A stretch of 64,000 bases of DNA from Aquimonas sp. Its GTDB lineage: Bacteria > Pseudomonadota > Gammaproteobacteria > Xanthomonadales > Xanthomonadaceae. The DNA lies in assembly GCA_022241605.1 (NCBI GenBank), contig JAKOMQ010000009.1, positions 62,001 to 126,000 of the forward strand, in the 5' to 3' direction. The notes below the pieces were generated by a model. The model had not been told where the DNA came from. It worked only from the letters and a program-made list of their open reading frames with translations, and did no database searches. Positions 52,867 through 62,568 of the stretch are shown here, in pieces (positions within the stretch are counted from its first letter, which is position 1; each line of letters begins with the position of its first letter). The position numbers and the translations under genes were made by a program.

Positions 52867-53868
52867 ATGACTGCCCCCCAGCCGCTTGCCCCCACGTCCG
52901 CCCCGCTGGCGGTGCGCCATGCCCATGCATCCGACCCCGCTGTCCTGCTCGGGCCGCACACGCTCGCGCTGTTCGGGTTCGGTGACAGGGCACCGCGACA
53001 GCTCCCCGACCCCCGCTACGTCTGGCTGCCGCTGGAGCCCCTGCTGGGCGGCCCCTGCTTCGAGGCCTGGGAGTGCGATGGCAGGGTGGAACCTTTTGCC
53101 GCGGCTGCAGCGGGTCTACCGCGTGGCGCCCGCTGCGGCGGGCTGGAGTTCGCCCAGCTCGACTGCACGCAGGAAGACGCCGGCAGCGCGGCCGAAACCG
53201 CCTATGCGCGGCTGCAGGCGCATCGCCTGGGCGGCGGGCATCCGCACCTGCTCAAAGTGTGGAATTTCCTTGACGGCCTGCTTGAGGGCACGGGCGACAA
53301 CGAACGCTATCGGCGCTTCTGCGTCGGCCGTGCCGCCGCGCTGCCGCTGCCGGAGTCCGATCTGCCGGCAGCCACCGCGATCGGCTACCGCAACGGCGAT
53401 CGAGGCCTCCGCATGCACTGGCTTGCAGCCACGCAGCCGGGCGAACCGGTCGAGAATCCTCGGCAGGTCCCTGCGTATCGCTACCCGCGCAGCTATGGCC
53501 CGCAGGCCCCGGGCTTCGCGCGCGCCATGCTGGCGCCGGCAGGCAGCGCCCTGCCCCTGCTGATTTCGGGCACGGCCGCCGTGGTCGGGCATGCCAGCGC
53601 GCACCCCGGCCGAGCCGCCGAGCAGCTGCGTGAGATCCGCCAAAACCTCGACAGCCTGCTGCAGGCGGCGGCAGAGCGCCGCCCGCATTTACCTGCCCTG
53701 CTGGGCGCCGCCAGCCCGCTGCGCCTCTACCTCCGGGAACCCGCCCAGGCAGCCATGCTGGCGCAGCTGCTTGACGAGCTGCTGCCCAGCGCGGTGCCGC
53801 GCATCCTGCTGCAGGGTGATATCTGTCGCGCGGAGCTGGCCGTCGAGATCGACGGATTCCACGGCTGA
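52867..53868 (+). CDS. xanB2: Chorismatase (XanB2/FkbO/Hyg5 family)
   Basis: 333 residues. The C-terminal half has the family marks: GDNERYRRFCVGRA, AIGYRNGDRGLRMHW, ENPRQVPAYRYPRSYGPQAPGFARAM and LLISGTAAVVGHASAHPG. XanB2 of Xanthomonas turns chorismate into 3- and 4-hydroxybenzoate for xanthomonadin pigment and ubiquinone. FkbO makes a dihydroxycyclohexadiene acid, so product type needs proof. Here it stands alone, with no pigment cluster visible. It draws on chorismate, to which aroE in this window contributes. ATG 52867 is preferred over a start 18 codons upstream. Confidence 0.82.
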   Translation: MTAPQPLAPTSAPLAVRHAHASDPAVLLGPHTLALFGFGDRAPRQLPDPRYVWLPLEPLLGGPCFEAWECDGRVEPFAAAAAGLPRGARCGGLEFAQLDCTQEDAGSAAETAYARLQAHRLGGGHPHLLKVWNFLDGLLEGTGDNERYRRFCVGRAAALPLPESDLPAATAIGYRNGDRGLRMHWLAATQPGEPVENPRQVPAYRYPRSYGPQAPGFARAMLAPAGSALPLLISGTAAVVGHASAHPGRAAEQLREIRQNLDSLLQAAAERRPHLPALLGAASPLRLYLREPAQAAMLAQLLDELLPSAVPRILLQGDICRAELAVEIDGFHG

Positions 53869-54159
53869 GTCAAGCCAAGCAGCCGAGCTGCGACTGGAAG
53901 CCCCAGCGGGCGCGACGTGCCGCTGCCACCATCCCGGCACCGGATCACTTCCGGTGGCGCTTTCCCGCTACACTCCGTGACGTCCGCGTGTGCGGGCTGC
54001 AGGCGTTACCTGAGCCGGGGGGCTCGTAACTCTGATTGACCGGATGGGCTGCGCTTCATCCGCAGTGCCGCCCCATCCACTCCCTAGCCCTGGGCACGCC
54101 CGTGTCCAACGAAGGCCCGCCCATCGAGCGGGTCCATCACGGCTTTGGGAGGGTTCTGG
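53869..54159 (+). promoter_or_regulatory. hppA leader with three stem-loops
   Basis: 291 nt without a gene. Three inverted repeats precede hppA: GTTAC/GTAAC with inner GAGCC/GGCTC at 54005-54030; GGATGGG/CCCATCC with inner CTGCG/CGCAG at 54042-54078; and CCCGC/GCGGG at 54116-54132. GGGAGGG at 54147-54153 is the ribosome-binding site. The hairpins suggest a structured 5' leader, but they do not match a riboswitch class that I can name. Confidence 0.45.
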
Positions 54160-56205
54160 ATGCTTCAGCAGTATGGTCTCTACATGGCACTCGCCTGCGC
54201 GGCGATCGCCATCCTCTACGGCGTGGTCTCGACGCGCTGGATCATGGCCCAGCCAGCCGGCAACGAGCGGATGCAGGAGATCGCCGGCGCGATCCAGGAA
54301 GGCGCCCGCGCTTACTTGAACCGCCAGTACTTCACCATCTCCATCGTCGGCGTCGTGCTGTTCGTGCTGATGGGCGTGTTCCTGGCCTGGACCACGGCGC
54401 TGGGCTTCCTGCTCGGCGCGGTGCTGTCGGGCCTCGCAGGCTACATCGGCATGAACGTCTCGGTGCGCGCCAACGTGCGCACCGCCGAGGCCGCACGCCG
54501 CGGCTTGGGCCCTGCCATGGACGTCGCCTTTCGGGGCGGCGCCATCACCGGCATGCTGGTGGTCGGCCTCGGCCTGCTGGGCGTCGCGGGCTACTACCTC
54601 GTGCTCAAGCAGCTGGGTGTCAGCGAGGACGACAACCTGCATGCGCTGGTCGGCCTCGCCTTCGGCAGCTCGCTGATCTCGATCTTCGCGCGCTTGGGCG
54701 GCGGCATCTTCACCAAGGGCGCCGACGTCGGCGCGGACCTCGTGGGCAAGGTCGAGGCCGGCATTCCGGAGGACGATCCGCGCAACCCGGCGGTGATCGC
54801 CGACAACGTCGGCGACAACGTCGGCGACTGCGCCGGCATGGCCGCCGACCTGTTCGAGACCTACGCGGTCACGGTGATCGCCACCATGCTGCTGGGCTTC
54901 CTGATGGCCGAGTCGGTCGGCGCCAACGGCGTGCTGTATCCGCTGGTGCTGGGCGGGGCCTCGATCATCGCTTCGATCATCGGTGCGCTGTTCGTCAAGA
55001 TCAAACCCAACGGCTCGATCATGGGCGCGCTCTACAAGGGCGTGGTGATCTCCGCGGTGCTGGCCGGCGCGGCCTTCTACCCGATCACCATGGAGCTGAT
55101 GGCGGATACCCGCTACGGCGCCCTGAACCTGTTCTTCTGTTCTCTGATCGGCCTGGTCCTGACCGGTGTGATCGTGTGGATCACCGAGTACTACACCGGC
55201 ACCCAGTACAAGCCGGTGCAGGATGTAGCGCGTGCCTCCACCACTGGCCACGGCACCAACATCATCGCCGGGCTGGGCATCTCGATGAAGTCCACCGCGG
55301 CGCCGGTGCTGGCGGTCTGCATCTCGATCTGGGCGGCCTACCAGCTCGGCGGCATCTATGGTCTGGCGATCGCGGCCACCGCGATGCTGTCGATGGCCGG
55401 CATGATCGTGGCGCTGGACGCCTACGGGCCGATTACCGACAACGCTGGCGGCATTGCCGAGATGGCGGAGCTGCCGCCTGAAGTGCGCGCCGTCACCGAC
55501 CCGCTGGACGCGGTCGGTAACACCACCAAGGCCGTCACCAAGGGCTATGCGATCGGATCGGCCGGACTCGCCGCACTGGTGCTGTTCGCCGATTTCACCC
55601 ACAACCTGGATGCCGCGGGCAAGTCCACGCAGTTCCTGCTGAACGACCCGGCCGTGATCATCGGCCTGTTCATCGGCGGCCTGGTGCCCTACCTGTTCGG
55701 CGCGATGGCGATGGAAGCCGTGGGCCGGGCCGCGGGCTCGGTGGTGGAGGAAGTGCGCCGCCAGTTCCGCGAGATCAAGGGAATCATGGAGGGCACCGCC
55801 AAGCCCGACTACTCGCGCGCGGTCGACATGCTGACCAAGTCCGCGATCAAGGAAATGCTGCTGCCCTCGCTGCTGCCGGTGCTGGTGCCGGTGGCGGTGG
55901 CGCTGGTGATGAACTGGGCCATGGGCCCCGGCGCCGGCATCCGGGCGCTCGGCGGCCTGTTGATCGGCACCATCGTCACCGGCCTGTTCGTGGCCATCAG
56001 CATGACCACCGGCGGCGGCGCCTGGGACAACGCCAAGAAATACATCGAAGACGGCCACCATGGCGGCAAGGGTTCGGAGGCCCACAAGGCCGCGGTGACC
56101 GGCGACACCGTCGGTGACCCCTACAAGGACACCGCTGGCCCAGCCATCAACCCGCTGATCAAGATCATCAACCTGGTGGCGCTGCTGATGGTGCCGCTGC
56201 TGTAG
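54160..56205 (+). CDS. hppA: K+-independent membrane-bound proton-translocating pyrophosphatase
   Basis: 681 residues, about 16 transmembrane helices. It couples hydrolysis of pyrophosphate to proton export. Catalytic loops are [68 protein letters not shown] and [10 protein letters not shown] with [19 protein letters not shown]. The segment [16 protein letters not shown] has Lys where K+-dependent enzymes carry Ala, so the enzyme should be K+-independent. ATG 54160 has GGGAGGG 7 nt upstream. A strong terminator ends the unit. Confidence 0.96.
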   Translation: MLQQYGLYMALACAAIAILYGVVSTRWIMAQPAGNERMQEIAGAIQEGARAYLNRQYFTISIVGVVLFVLMGVFLAWTTALGFLLGAVLSGLAGYIGMNVSVRANVRTAEAARRGLGPAMDVAFRGGAITGMLVVGLGLLGVAGYYLVLKQLGVSEDDNLHALVGLAFGSSLISIFARLGGGIFTKGADVGADLVGKVEAGIPEDDPRNPAVIADNVGDNVGDCAGMAADLFETYAVTVIATMLLGFLMAESVGANGVLYPLVLGGASIIASIIGALFVKIKPNGSIMGALYKGVVISAVLAGAAFYPITMELMADTRYGALNLFFCSLIGLVLTGVIVWITEYYTGTQYKPVQDVARASTTGHGTNIIAGLGISMKSTAAPVLAVCISIWAAYQLGGIYGLAIAATAMLSMAGMIVALDAYGPITDNAGGIAEMAELPPEVRAVTDPLDAVGNTTKAVTKGYAIGSAGLAALVLFADFTHNLDAAGKSTQFLLNDPAVIIGLFIGGLVPYLFGAMAMEAVGRAAGSVVEEVRRQFREIKGIMEGTAKPDYSRAVDMLTKSAIKEMLLPSLLPVLVPVAVALVMNWAMGPGAGIRALGGLLIGTIVTGLFVAISMTTGGGAWDNAKKYIEDGHHGGKGSEAHKAAVTGDTVGDPYKDTAGPAINPLIKIINLVALLMVPLL

Positions 56206-56231
56206 CGTCGACGGCTGCGACCTGATTCACC

Positions 56232-56265
56232 CACGCGGCCCGCCTTGTGCGGGCCGCGTGTTTTT
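56232..56265 (+). terminator. hppA intrinsic terminator
   Basis: A 12-bp stem CACGCGGCCCGC / GCGGGCCGCGTG with loop CTTGT, followed by TTTTT. It lies 27 nt after the hppA stop and 119 nt before cas3, separating the two units. Confidence 0.92.
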
Positions 56266-56383
56266 CGAGGTGTCCCGGCTCAAGCCCGCGCCTGTCGGAT
56301 TTGCATTTGTTGGCAGTGCGTGTGGTACTTCCCGCCCGAACTTGCTGGTAGCGTCAGCTGTCCCTCGTCGGGACTTCGATGAA

Positions 56384-58612
56384 ATGGTCTATGCGCGTGC
56401 AATCAGGGCAGCAGACGGCGAGCTGAGGTTTCAGGCGCTGGAGGATCACCTGCGGGGCGTTGCGAATCGCGCTCAAGGTTTCGCGGCTGCTTTTGGATGC
56501 GGGCCCTGGGGCGAGTTGGCTGGCCGCTGGCATGACCTCGGCAAGTACGCCGCCGATTTTCAGCGCTATCTGCTGGAAGCCAATGGCGTCGAGGTGGATC
56601 ACGAGGACGCGGGGATCGGTGACAGTGGCCGCGTGGATCACTCCGCTGCGGGCGCGCTGCATGCCCTTATGCAACTCGGCCAACTCGGCGCGCTGATCGC
56701 CCACCCCATCGCAGCCCACCATGCGGGTCTCTACGACGCTTCTGATCTTGAGACTCGACTGCAACGCGCGAACGCGGCAGGCCGACTGGAGGCCGCTCAG
56801 TTGGGTGCGCCGCCCGCACATATTCTCGACAGCACAGCGCCTGTACCGCCCACGATCCCCGGCCGCAACGACGAACCGCTTGCATTCGCCACCTGGCTGC
56901 GTTTGCTGTTCTCCTGCCTCGTCGATGCCGACGTACTGGACAGCGAAGCCTTTGGCGACCCAGCGGCCTCACGCCTGCGAAGCGCCTACCCCACCCTGAG
57001 CGAGCTCAAGCCGCGCTTCGATGCGCACATGGCGCAGTTCGCGGCCGACAGCCCGGTCAAGCAGCTGCGTGGCCAAATCCTTGCCGACTGCCGGGAGCGC
57101 GCAGCCTGCGCGCCCGGCCTGTTCAGCTTGACCGTACCCACCGGCGGCGGCAAGACGCTCTCAAGCATGGCCTTCGCGCTGGAGCACGCGCAGCGCCACG
57201 GCCTCAAGCGAATCATCTACGTCATCCCTTACACCAGCATCATCGAGCAAACTGCTGATGTGTTTCGCGACATCTTCGGCGAGTCGGTCATAGAGCATCA
57301 CAGCAACTTCGAGGTCCAGAACGAGGGCAGCCGCGAAACCCAACGATCGCGACTGGCCACCGAGAACTGGGACGCACCGATCATCGTCACCACCAATGTG
57401 CAGTTCTTCGAATCCCTGTTCGCGGCGCGCACCAGCCGCTGCCGCAAGCTGCACAACATTCTGGACAGCGTGGTGATTCTGGACGAAGCGCAGATGCTGC
57501 CGCCGCCCTTCCTGCAGCCGATCGTCGACATGCTGCGTCTGCTCAGCCAGCACTACCGAACCTCCATAGTTCTCTGCACAGCGACGCAACCTGCGCTGAC
57601 GGAGCGCCGCAGCTTCGGCCACCACTTTCGCGGCCTGCCCGAGCCCACCGAGCTTGTCGCGAACCGCGAGGCGCTGTACCGGCAGTTGAAGCGCGTGCAG
57701 GTCGAGCTGCCCGAAGACCTTTCGGTCGGCATCGACTGGCCCGAGCTGGCAGAGCGCGTCAGCGCCCACGAGTCCGTGCTGGTGATCGTCAACAGCCGCG
57801 CTGACGCGCAGGCCCTGCATGCACTGTTGCCTTCGGGCAGCCTGCACCTGTCGGGGCGCATGTGCGGCGCTCATCGCTCCGAGGTGATCCAGCAGGTTCG
57901 GCAGCGACTGCAGGCGCGGCGCGAGGGCCACGACACCGCACCTCTGCGGGTGGTCAGCACCAGCCTGATCGAGGCCGGTGTGGATGTGGACTTCCCGGTC
58001 GTCTACCGGGCGCTGGCTGGGCTAGATTCCATCGCGCAGGCGGCCGGGCGCTGCAACCGCGAAGGGCTGCTATCCGAGTTGGGCAGAGTGATCGTGTTCG
58101 TGCCGATGACGCCGGCGCCGCCGGGCTTGCAGCGAATGGGTGCTCAAGCCTGTGTCGGCGTTCTGAAGCTGGCTGAAGGCGACCCGCTGCAGCCTGCACT
58201 GTTCACTCGCTACTTTCAGTCCCTCTACAGCGACTGCGAGCTGGATCAGCACGACATTGTCGGGCTGCTGAAGGCTCAGAGTCTGCAGCTACGCACGGCG
58301 GCAGAGCGCTTCAAGCTGATCGACGACGGACAGCAGGCGATCCTCGTGCCCTACCAGTCGGATGCCGAAGACAGGCGGTATGCGGCTGCGCGCGCCGCGC
58401 TGATGGCGCAGCAGGGCCAAGGCTCGGCGCTGCGCCGGCTGCAGCGCTTCACGGTCAACGTGAACCCGTGGGACTTTCAGCGCCTGCAGCACTCTCACGA
58501 AGTTCACGAGCTGTTCCCCGGGGTGTGGGAACTGGTCTCTTCAACGCAATACGACGCTGTGCTGGGCCTGCGGCTGGACGGCCCGGATGACGGCGCCCTC
58601 TTGATGGTTTGA
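56384..58612 (+). CDS. cas3: CRISPR-associated helicase/nuclease Cas3 (type I-C)
   Basis: 742 residues. An N-terminal HD nuclease domain (WHDLGKYAADFQRYL, His50-Asp51; later DHSAAGAL, HPIAAHHAGLYD) is joined to an SF2 helicase: Walker A PTGGGKTLSS (about residue 252), Walker B as LDEAQMLPP (about residue 366), CTATQPAL, then motif VI QAAGRCNREG. It unwinds and degrades DNA selected by Cascade. ATG 56384 is chosen; the frame upstream runs into the hppA terminator. First gene of the cas operon, the usual position in type I-C loci. Confidence 0.95.
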   Translation: MVYARAIRAADGELRFQALEDHLRGVANRAQGFAAAFGCGPWGELAGRWHDLGKYAADFQRYLLEANGVEVDHEDAGIGDSGRVDHSAAGALHALMQLGQLGALIAHPIAAHHAGLYDASDLETRLQRANAAGRLEAAQLGAPPAHILDSTAPVPPTIPGRNDEPLAFATWLRLLFSCLVDADVLDSEAFGDPAASRLRSAYPTLSELKPRFDAHMAQFAADSPVKQLRGQILADCRERAACAPGLFSLTVPTGGGKTLSSMAFALEHAQRHGLKRIIYVIPYTSIIEQTADVFRDIFGESVIEHHSNFEVQNEGSRETQRSRLATENWDAPIIVTTNVQFFESLFAARTSRCRKLHNILDSVVILDEAQMLPPPFLQPIVDMLRLLSQHYRTSIVLCTATQPALTERRSFGHHFRGLPEPTELVANREALYRQLKRVQVELPEDLSVGIDWPELAERVSAHESVLVIVNSRADAQALHALLPSGSLHLSGRMCGAHRSEVIQQVRQRLQARREGHDTAPLRVVSTSLIEAGVDVDFPVVYRALAGLDSIAQAAGRCNREGLLSELGRVIVFVPMTPAPPGLQRMGAQACVGVLKLAEGDPLQPALFTRYFQSLYSDCELDQHDIVGLLKAQSLQLRTAAERFKLIDDGQQAILVPYQSDAEDRRYAAARAALMAQQGQGSALRRLQRFTVNVNPWDFQRLQHSHEVHELFPGVWELVSSTQYDAVLGLRLDGPDDGALLMV

Positions 58613-58622
58613 TGGAGCACGC

Positions 58623-59288
58623 ATGCAAGGTTTCTGTCTGGACGTCCGCGGCGATTTCGCCTGCTTCACCCGGCCCGAAATGAAGGCCGAGCGCGTGTCC
58701 TACGACGTGATCACGCCGTCGGCGGCGCGCGCGATTTTCGAGTCGATCTGCTGGAAGCCGGCGATCCGCTGGCAGGTGCAGAAGATTGAGGTGCTGAACC
58801 CCATCCGCTGGTTCAGCCTGCGCCGCAACGAGGTCGGCTCGGTGGTGTCCTCGCGCTCGGTCGAGGCCGCGATGCGCGCAGGCTCGGGCTCACTTGCGCT
58901 GTACGCCGACGAGGATCGCCAGCAGCGCGCTGGGCTGTTCCTGCGTGATGTGCGCTATCGCCTGCATGCACGCTTCGAACTCACCCGTGAGGCGGGCCCT
59001 GGCGACAACGCCGGCAAGTTCGCCGACATGTTCCGCCGTCGAGCCCAGCGCGGTCAGTGCGTCAACCAGCCCTACCTCGGCTGCCGCGAGTTCTCGGCCG
59101 ATGTGCGACTGGTGGATGAAGTAGTCTCTGAACCCGCCGCGCTGGACGAAACCCGCGAGCTCGGCTGGATGCTCTACGACCTCGATTTCGCCGCCCCCGC
59201 CGAGCCTGCGCCGCGATTTTTCAAAGCAACGCTGCAGCAGGGCGTGGTGAGGGTGCCGGCCTGGAACAGCCCGGAGGTGCGCGGATGA
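58623..59288 (+). CDS. cas5c: Cas5c (Cas5d) crRNA-processing Cascade subunit
   Basis: 221 residues. Starts with the RAMP-like FCLDVRGDFACFTRPEMKAERVSYDVITPSAARAIFESICWKPAIRW, the Cas5d signature with catalytic-region Tyr, His and Lys candidates. GCREFSADVRLVDE lies in the C-terminal part. In type I-C systems Cas5 replaces Cas6 and cuts pre-crRNA. A GGAG precedes ATG 58623, 10 nt after the cas3 stop. Confidence 0.95.
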   Translation: MQGFCLDVRGDFACFTRPEMKAERVSYDVITPSAARAIFESICWKPAIRWQVQKIEVLNPIRWFSLRRNEVGSVVSSRSVEAAMRAGSGSLALYADEDRQQRAGLFLRDVRYRLHARFELTREAGPGDNAGKFADMFRRRAQRGQCVNQPYLGCREFSADVRLVDEVVSEPAALDETRELGWMLYDLDFAAPAEPAPRFFKATLQQGVVRVPAWNSPEVRG

Positions 59289-61042
59289 TCCTGCAGAGCC
59301 TGGTCGAGCTGTACGACCGCCGCGCAAAGCTCAGCGATGCAAATGAGCAGCCCGCGCCGCTGGGCTTCGAGAGCAAGGAAATCCCGTTCCTGATCGAGAT
59401 CGACAGCGGTGGACGCTTCCTCCAGTTCCGCGATGTGCGCCAGGGCGAGGGCAAGGCGCGGCGGGCGCGGCCACGCATCGTGCCGCAGGGCGAGAAGAAG
59501 ACCTCGGGCGTGAAGGCAAACCTGCTCTGGGACACCGCCGAGTACGTGCTGGGCTGTCCGGTCGAGCTGAAGGGCAAGGCCTCCAAGCCCGAGCGCCTGC
59601 GCGAACAGCATCTGGCGTTTCGCCAGCGCATCGAAGGGCTGCCGGAGTCTGCGCGCAGCGATGCTGGCGTTGCCGCCGTGCTCGCCTTTCTGGATGGGCT
59701 CGATCTGGAGCAGCTGGCGCGCGACCCGCTGTGGGAGGAGATCCGTACCAACAATCCGCTGATGAGCTTTCGCCTCTCCATTGATGACGACCTCGTCTGC
59801 CAGCGCCCGGCCGTGGTGGCCGCCTGCAGGTCACTACTGTCGGCCTCCGACAACGACGGCCTGTGTCTGGTCAACGGCGAGCCTGCAGCCATCGAACGAC
59901 TGCATGCGGCCATCAAGGGCGTGTGGGGCGCGCAGACCTCGGGCGCCAACATCGTGTCCTTCAATCAGGCCTCGTTCGCGTCCTACGGCAAGTCGCAGGG
60001 CGCAAATGCCCCAGTGGGAAAGGACGCCGCCGCCAAGTACACGACGGCACTGAACGATCTGCTGGCCCGCAACTCACGACAGCGCGCGCAGGTGGGCGAC
60101 ACTTCGATGGTGTTCTGGTCCGAGCAGGACAGCGCGATGGAGCAGGGCGACTTTCTGAGCTTGCTGGGCATCGCCCAGGAGGATGACCCGGCAGCGCACA
60201 CCGACCGCGTCGCCAAGCTGTATGCCGCCGTGCGCACCGGCCAGTATGTGCAGCTGCCCGAGGCTCAACAGCGCTTCTTCGTGCTCGGCCTAGCGCCGAA
60301 TGCCGCGCGGCTGTCCGTGCGTTTTTGGCACGTCGACACCATCGCCGGCATGGCGAACCGGTTCGCGAACTGGTTCAAGGACATCGAACTCGCCCACGGC
60401 CCGAACCAGCCCGACGCGCTACCGCTGACCCGCCTGCTGCGCGCCTGCGCACTGCAAGGCAAGTTGGACAACCTGCCACCCAACCTGGGCGGCGACATCA
60501 TGCGTTCCATCCTGACCGGCACCGTCTACCCGCAGAGCTGGCTGCAGGCCGCGCTGCGGCGCTGCCGGGCTGAGCAGGAGATCGATTACCCACGCGCCAC
60601 TGCACTGAAGGCCTGCCTGAACCGCATGGCCATCGATGACAAGGAGAAGCTCACCGTGTCGCTCGACCAAGAGAACACCAATGTCGCCTATCGCCTCGGC
60701 CGCCTGTTTGCTGTGCTGGAGCGTATACAGGAAGAGGCGAACCCCGGCCTCAACGCCACAATCCGCGATCGCTATTTCGGTTCGGCGTCGAGCAATCCAC
60801 TCGCCGTTTTCCCGACGCTGAATCGACTGAAGAATCACCACCTCGCCAAGATCGACAGCCGCGGCCGCGCACAGAACCTCGAGAAGCTGGTCGGCTCGAT
60901 CATCGACGGCCTGCCGGCCGATGCGCCCTTCCCGCCCAGCCTGGCGCTAGCCGACCAGGGTCGCTTCGCCGTCGGCTACTACCACCAGCGTCAACACGCT
61001 TCGACCTATCGCACAGTCAATGAACAGGAGACCGCCGCATGA
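59285..61042 (+). CDS. cas8c: Cas8c/Csd1 large Cascade subunit
   Basis: 585 residues. [62 protein letters not shown] and [18 protein letters not shown] are typical Csd1 elements. In type I-C it recognises the PAM and also yields a small Cas11-like subunit from an internal start, which may happen here but cannot be located by eye. It overlaps cas5c and cas7c by 4 nt each. Confidence 0.94.
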   Translation: MILQSLVELYDRRAKLSDANEQPAPLGFESKEIPFLIEIDSGGRFLQFRDVRQGEGKARRARPRIVPQGEKKTSGVKANLLWDTAEYVLGCPVELKGKASKPERLREQHLAFRQRIEGLPESARSDAGVAAVLAFLDGLDLEQLARDPLWEEIRTNNPLMSFRLSIDDDLVCQRPAVVAACRSLLSASDNDGLCLVNGEPAAIERLHAAIKGVWGAQTSGANIVSFNQASFASYGKSQGANAPVGKDAAAKYTTALNDLLARNSRQRAQVGDTSMVFWSEQDSAMEQGDFLSLLGIAQEDDPAAHTDRVAKLYAAVRTGQYVQLPEAQQRFFVLGLAPNAARLSVRFWHVDTIAGMANRFANWFKDIELAHGPNQPDALPLTRLLRACALQGKLDNLPPNLGGDIMRSILTGTVYPQSWLQAALRRCRAEQEIDYPRATALKACLNRMAIDDKEKLTVSLDQENTNVAYRLGRLFAVLERIQEEANPGLNATIRDRYFGSASSNPLAVFPTLNRLKNHHLAKIDSRGRAQNLEKLVGSIIDGLPADAPFPPSLALADQGRFAVGYYHQRQHASTYRTVNEQETAA

Positions 61043-61944
61043 GCCTCGCCCATCGCTATGACTTCGCCCTGCTGTTCGACGTGATCGACGGCAACCCAAA
61101 CGGCGACCCCGATGCCGGCAACCTTCCTCGGCTTGACGTCGAGACGGGCCTTGGTCTGGTCACCGATGTCTGCCTGAAGCGCAAGGTGCGCAACTACGTG
61201 GGCTTGGTGAAAAGCGAGCAGCCGCCCTACGAGATCTACGTGAAGGAACGAGCCGTGCTCAACAAGCAGCACGAACGCGCCTATGAAGGCATCGGTGCAC
61301 TCGACGCGCTGGCTGGCGACGACAAGAAGCGCAAGGGCGGCGCCCATGTGGATGACGCCCGCCAGTGGATGTGCCGCAACTTCTTCGACGTGCGCACCTT
61401 CGGTGCGGTGATGTCGACCGGCGTCAACTGCGGACAGGTCCGCGGCCCCGTCCAGCTCACCTTCGGCCGCTCGGTCGACCCCATCGTTGCGCAAGAGCAC
61501 AGCATCACCCGCATGGCGGTGGCCACCGAGGCGGAGGCCGAGAAGCAGGGCGGCGACAATCGCACCATGGGCCGCAAGCACACCGTGCCTTACGGTCTCT
61601 ATGTGGCACACGGGTTCGTCTCCAGCTTCCTTGCCAAGCAGTCAGGCTTCTCCGAGGACGACCTCGAACTGCTGTGGCAGGCCCTGGGCCAGATGTTCGA
61701 GCACGACCGTTCTGCTGCTCGAGGGCAGATGTCCACCCGCGGCCTTTACGTGTTCAAGCATGAGAGCGAGCTCGGCAACGCGCCCGCGCACAGCCTGTTT
61801 GATCGACTGCAGGTGGCCCGAAAGCCCGAGGTGGCGATTGCGCGCCGTTTCGACGACTACACCGTCCACTTCGACGGGCGTACTCTTGATGCGGGTGAAA
61901 TCGTATGTGCCGGCCCAGGCGTGGAACTGATCCGCAGGTGCTGA
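61039..61944 (+). CDS. cas7c: Cas7c/Csd2 Cascade backbone subunit
   Basis: 301 residues. The Csd2 start [73 protein letters not shown] and [14 protein letters not shown] identify the RAMP backbone that coats the crRNA. It overlaps cas8c by 4 nt. The stop at 61944 is followed after one base by the antitoxin-like gene, not by cas4. Confidence 0.95.
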   Translation: MSLAHRYDFALLFDVIDGNPNGDPDAGNLPRLDVETGLGLVTDVCLKRKVRNYVGLVKSEQPPYEIYVKERAVLNKQHERAYEGIGALDALAGDDKKRKGGAHVDDARQWMCRNFFDVRTFGAVMSTGVNCGQVRGPVQLTFGRSVDPIVAQEHSITRMAVATEAEAEKQGGDNRTMGRKHTVPYGLYVAHGFVSSFLAKQSGFSEDDLELLWQALGQMFEHDRSAARGQMSTRGLYVFKHESELGNAPAHSLFDRLQVARKPEVAIARRFDDYTVHFDGRTLDAGEIVCAGPGVELIRRC

Positions 61945-61945
61945 C

Positions 61946-62185
61946 ATGGACTGGAAGAGCCGCATCGTGGCCGAACCCGAGGTGATGCTGGGCAAGCCGT
62001 GCATCCGAGGCACGCGTATCTCGGTCGAGTGGATTCTTGAGCGCCTCTCGGGCGGCTGGGATACGTCGACCCTGATCGAGGCCTACCCGCATCTCAGCAC
62101 CGCGGACATCCAGGCGGCGCTGGCGTTTGCGGCCGAGCTGATGCGTGATGAACGCTATATCGCAGCGGGCAAGGCGGTGGCCTGA
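61946..62185 (+). CDS. DUF433 family antitoxin-like protein inside the cas operon
   Basis: 79 residues. Almost the whole protein is the DUF433 domain: EVMLGKPCIRGTRISVEWILERLSGGWDTSTLIEAYPHLSTADIQAALAFAAEL. This is a small winged-helix-like fold predicted as antitoxin when next to a PIN-like DUF5615 gene. It begins 1 nt after the cas7c stop and ends 2 nt before the DUF5615 gene, so it has no room for its own promoter. It may bind DNA or only neutralise its partner. The antitoxin role rests on the known family pairing, not on data here. Confidence 0.88.
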   Translation: MDWKSRIVAEPEVMLGKPCIRGTRISVEWILERLSGGWDTSTLIEAYPHLSTADIQAALAFAAELMRDERYIAAGKAVA

Positions 62186-62187
62186 GC

Positions 62188-62568
62188 ATGTGGCCGCCGC
62201 GGGTGCTCGCCAATGAAAACCTGCCCGCGCCGTCGATCCGGCGGTTGCGGGCCGCGGGTATCGAAGTCGCGGCGATACGCGAAGACTCACCCGGCATCGA
62301 TGACGTCAGCGTGCTCGCGCGCGCCGTCGCCGAGCAGCGCTGGTTGCTGACGTTTGACATGGACTACGGAGAGCTGATCTTCCGCCGAGGCCTGGCATCA
62401 CCGCCGGCCCTGGTCTTGTTCCGCCTGCAGCGCTTTGGCGTGGAAGACGCCGCCGTGCGTCTGCTGCAGCTGATCGAGTCACCCGAAGCGCGCGCTGGCG
62501 GCTACTTCATCGTGCAAGACGAGGGTGTGCGCTGGCGGCCACTGGGCTATGTGGCGGGTGGACGCTGA
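62188..62568 (+). CDS. DUF5615 PIN-like protein (predicted toxin) inside the cas operon
   Basis: 126 residues. DUF5615 marks: RVLANENLPAPSIRRLRAAGIEVAAI, IDDVSVLARAVAEQRWLLTFDMDYGEL and LVLFRLQRF. This is a PIN-like fold related to Mut7-C/VapC, expected to be a metal-dependent RNase. The acidic positions Glu10, Asp62-like and Asp64-like of the motif (NEN, FDMD) are kept; the first position is Asn, as in many family members. It forms a pair with DUF433. Its last 20 nt overlap cas4. The activity is inferred from the family. Confidence 0.86.
   Translation: MWPPRVLANENLPAPSIRRLRAAGIEVAAIREDSPGIDDVSVLARAVAEQRWLLTFDMDYGELIFRRGLASPPALVLFRLQRFGVEDAAVRLLQLIESPEARAGGYFIVQDEGVRWRPLGYVAGGR

Noticed and set aside
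53990-54159. Fluoride riboswitch upstream of hppA
   Set aside because: Pyrophosphatase genes can carry one, but the conserved core order (GAUGG, CCGCC and CUGAUG elements) is not present.
53968-56085. A 705-codon minus-strand frame opposite hppA
   Set aside because: Antisense to an unambiguous pyrophosphatase; composition is typical of a shadow.
56266-56383. CRISPR repeats or leader upstream of cas3
   Set aside because: No repeated 28-37-nt unit is present; only 118 nt of unique sequence lie between the hppA terminator and cas3.
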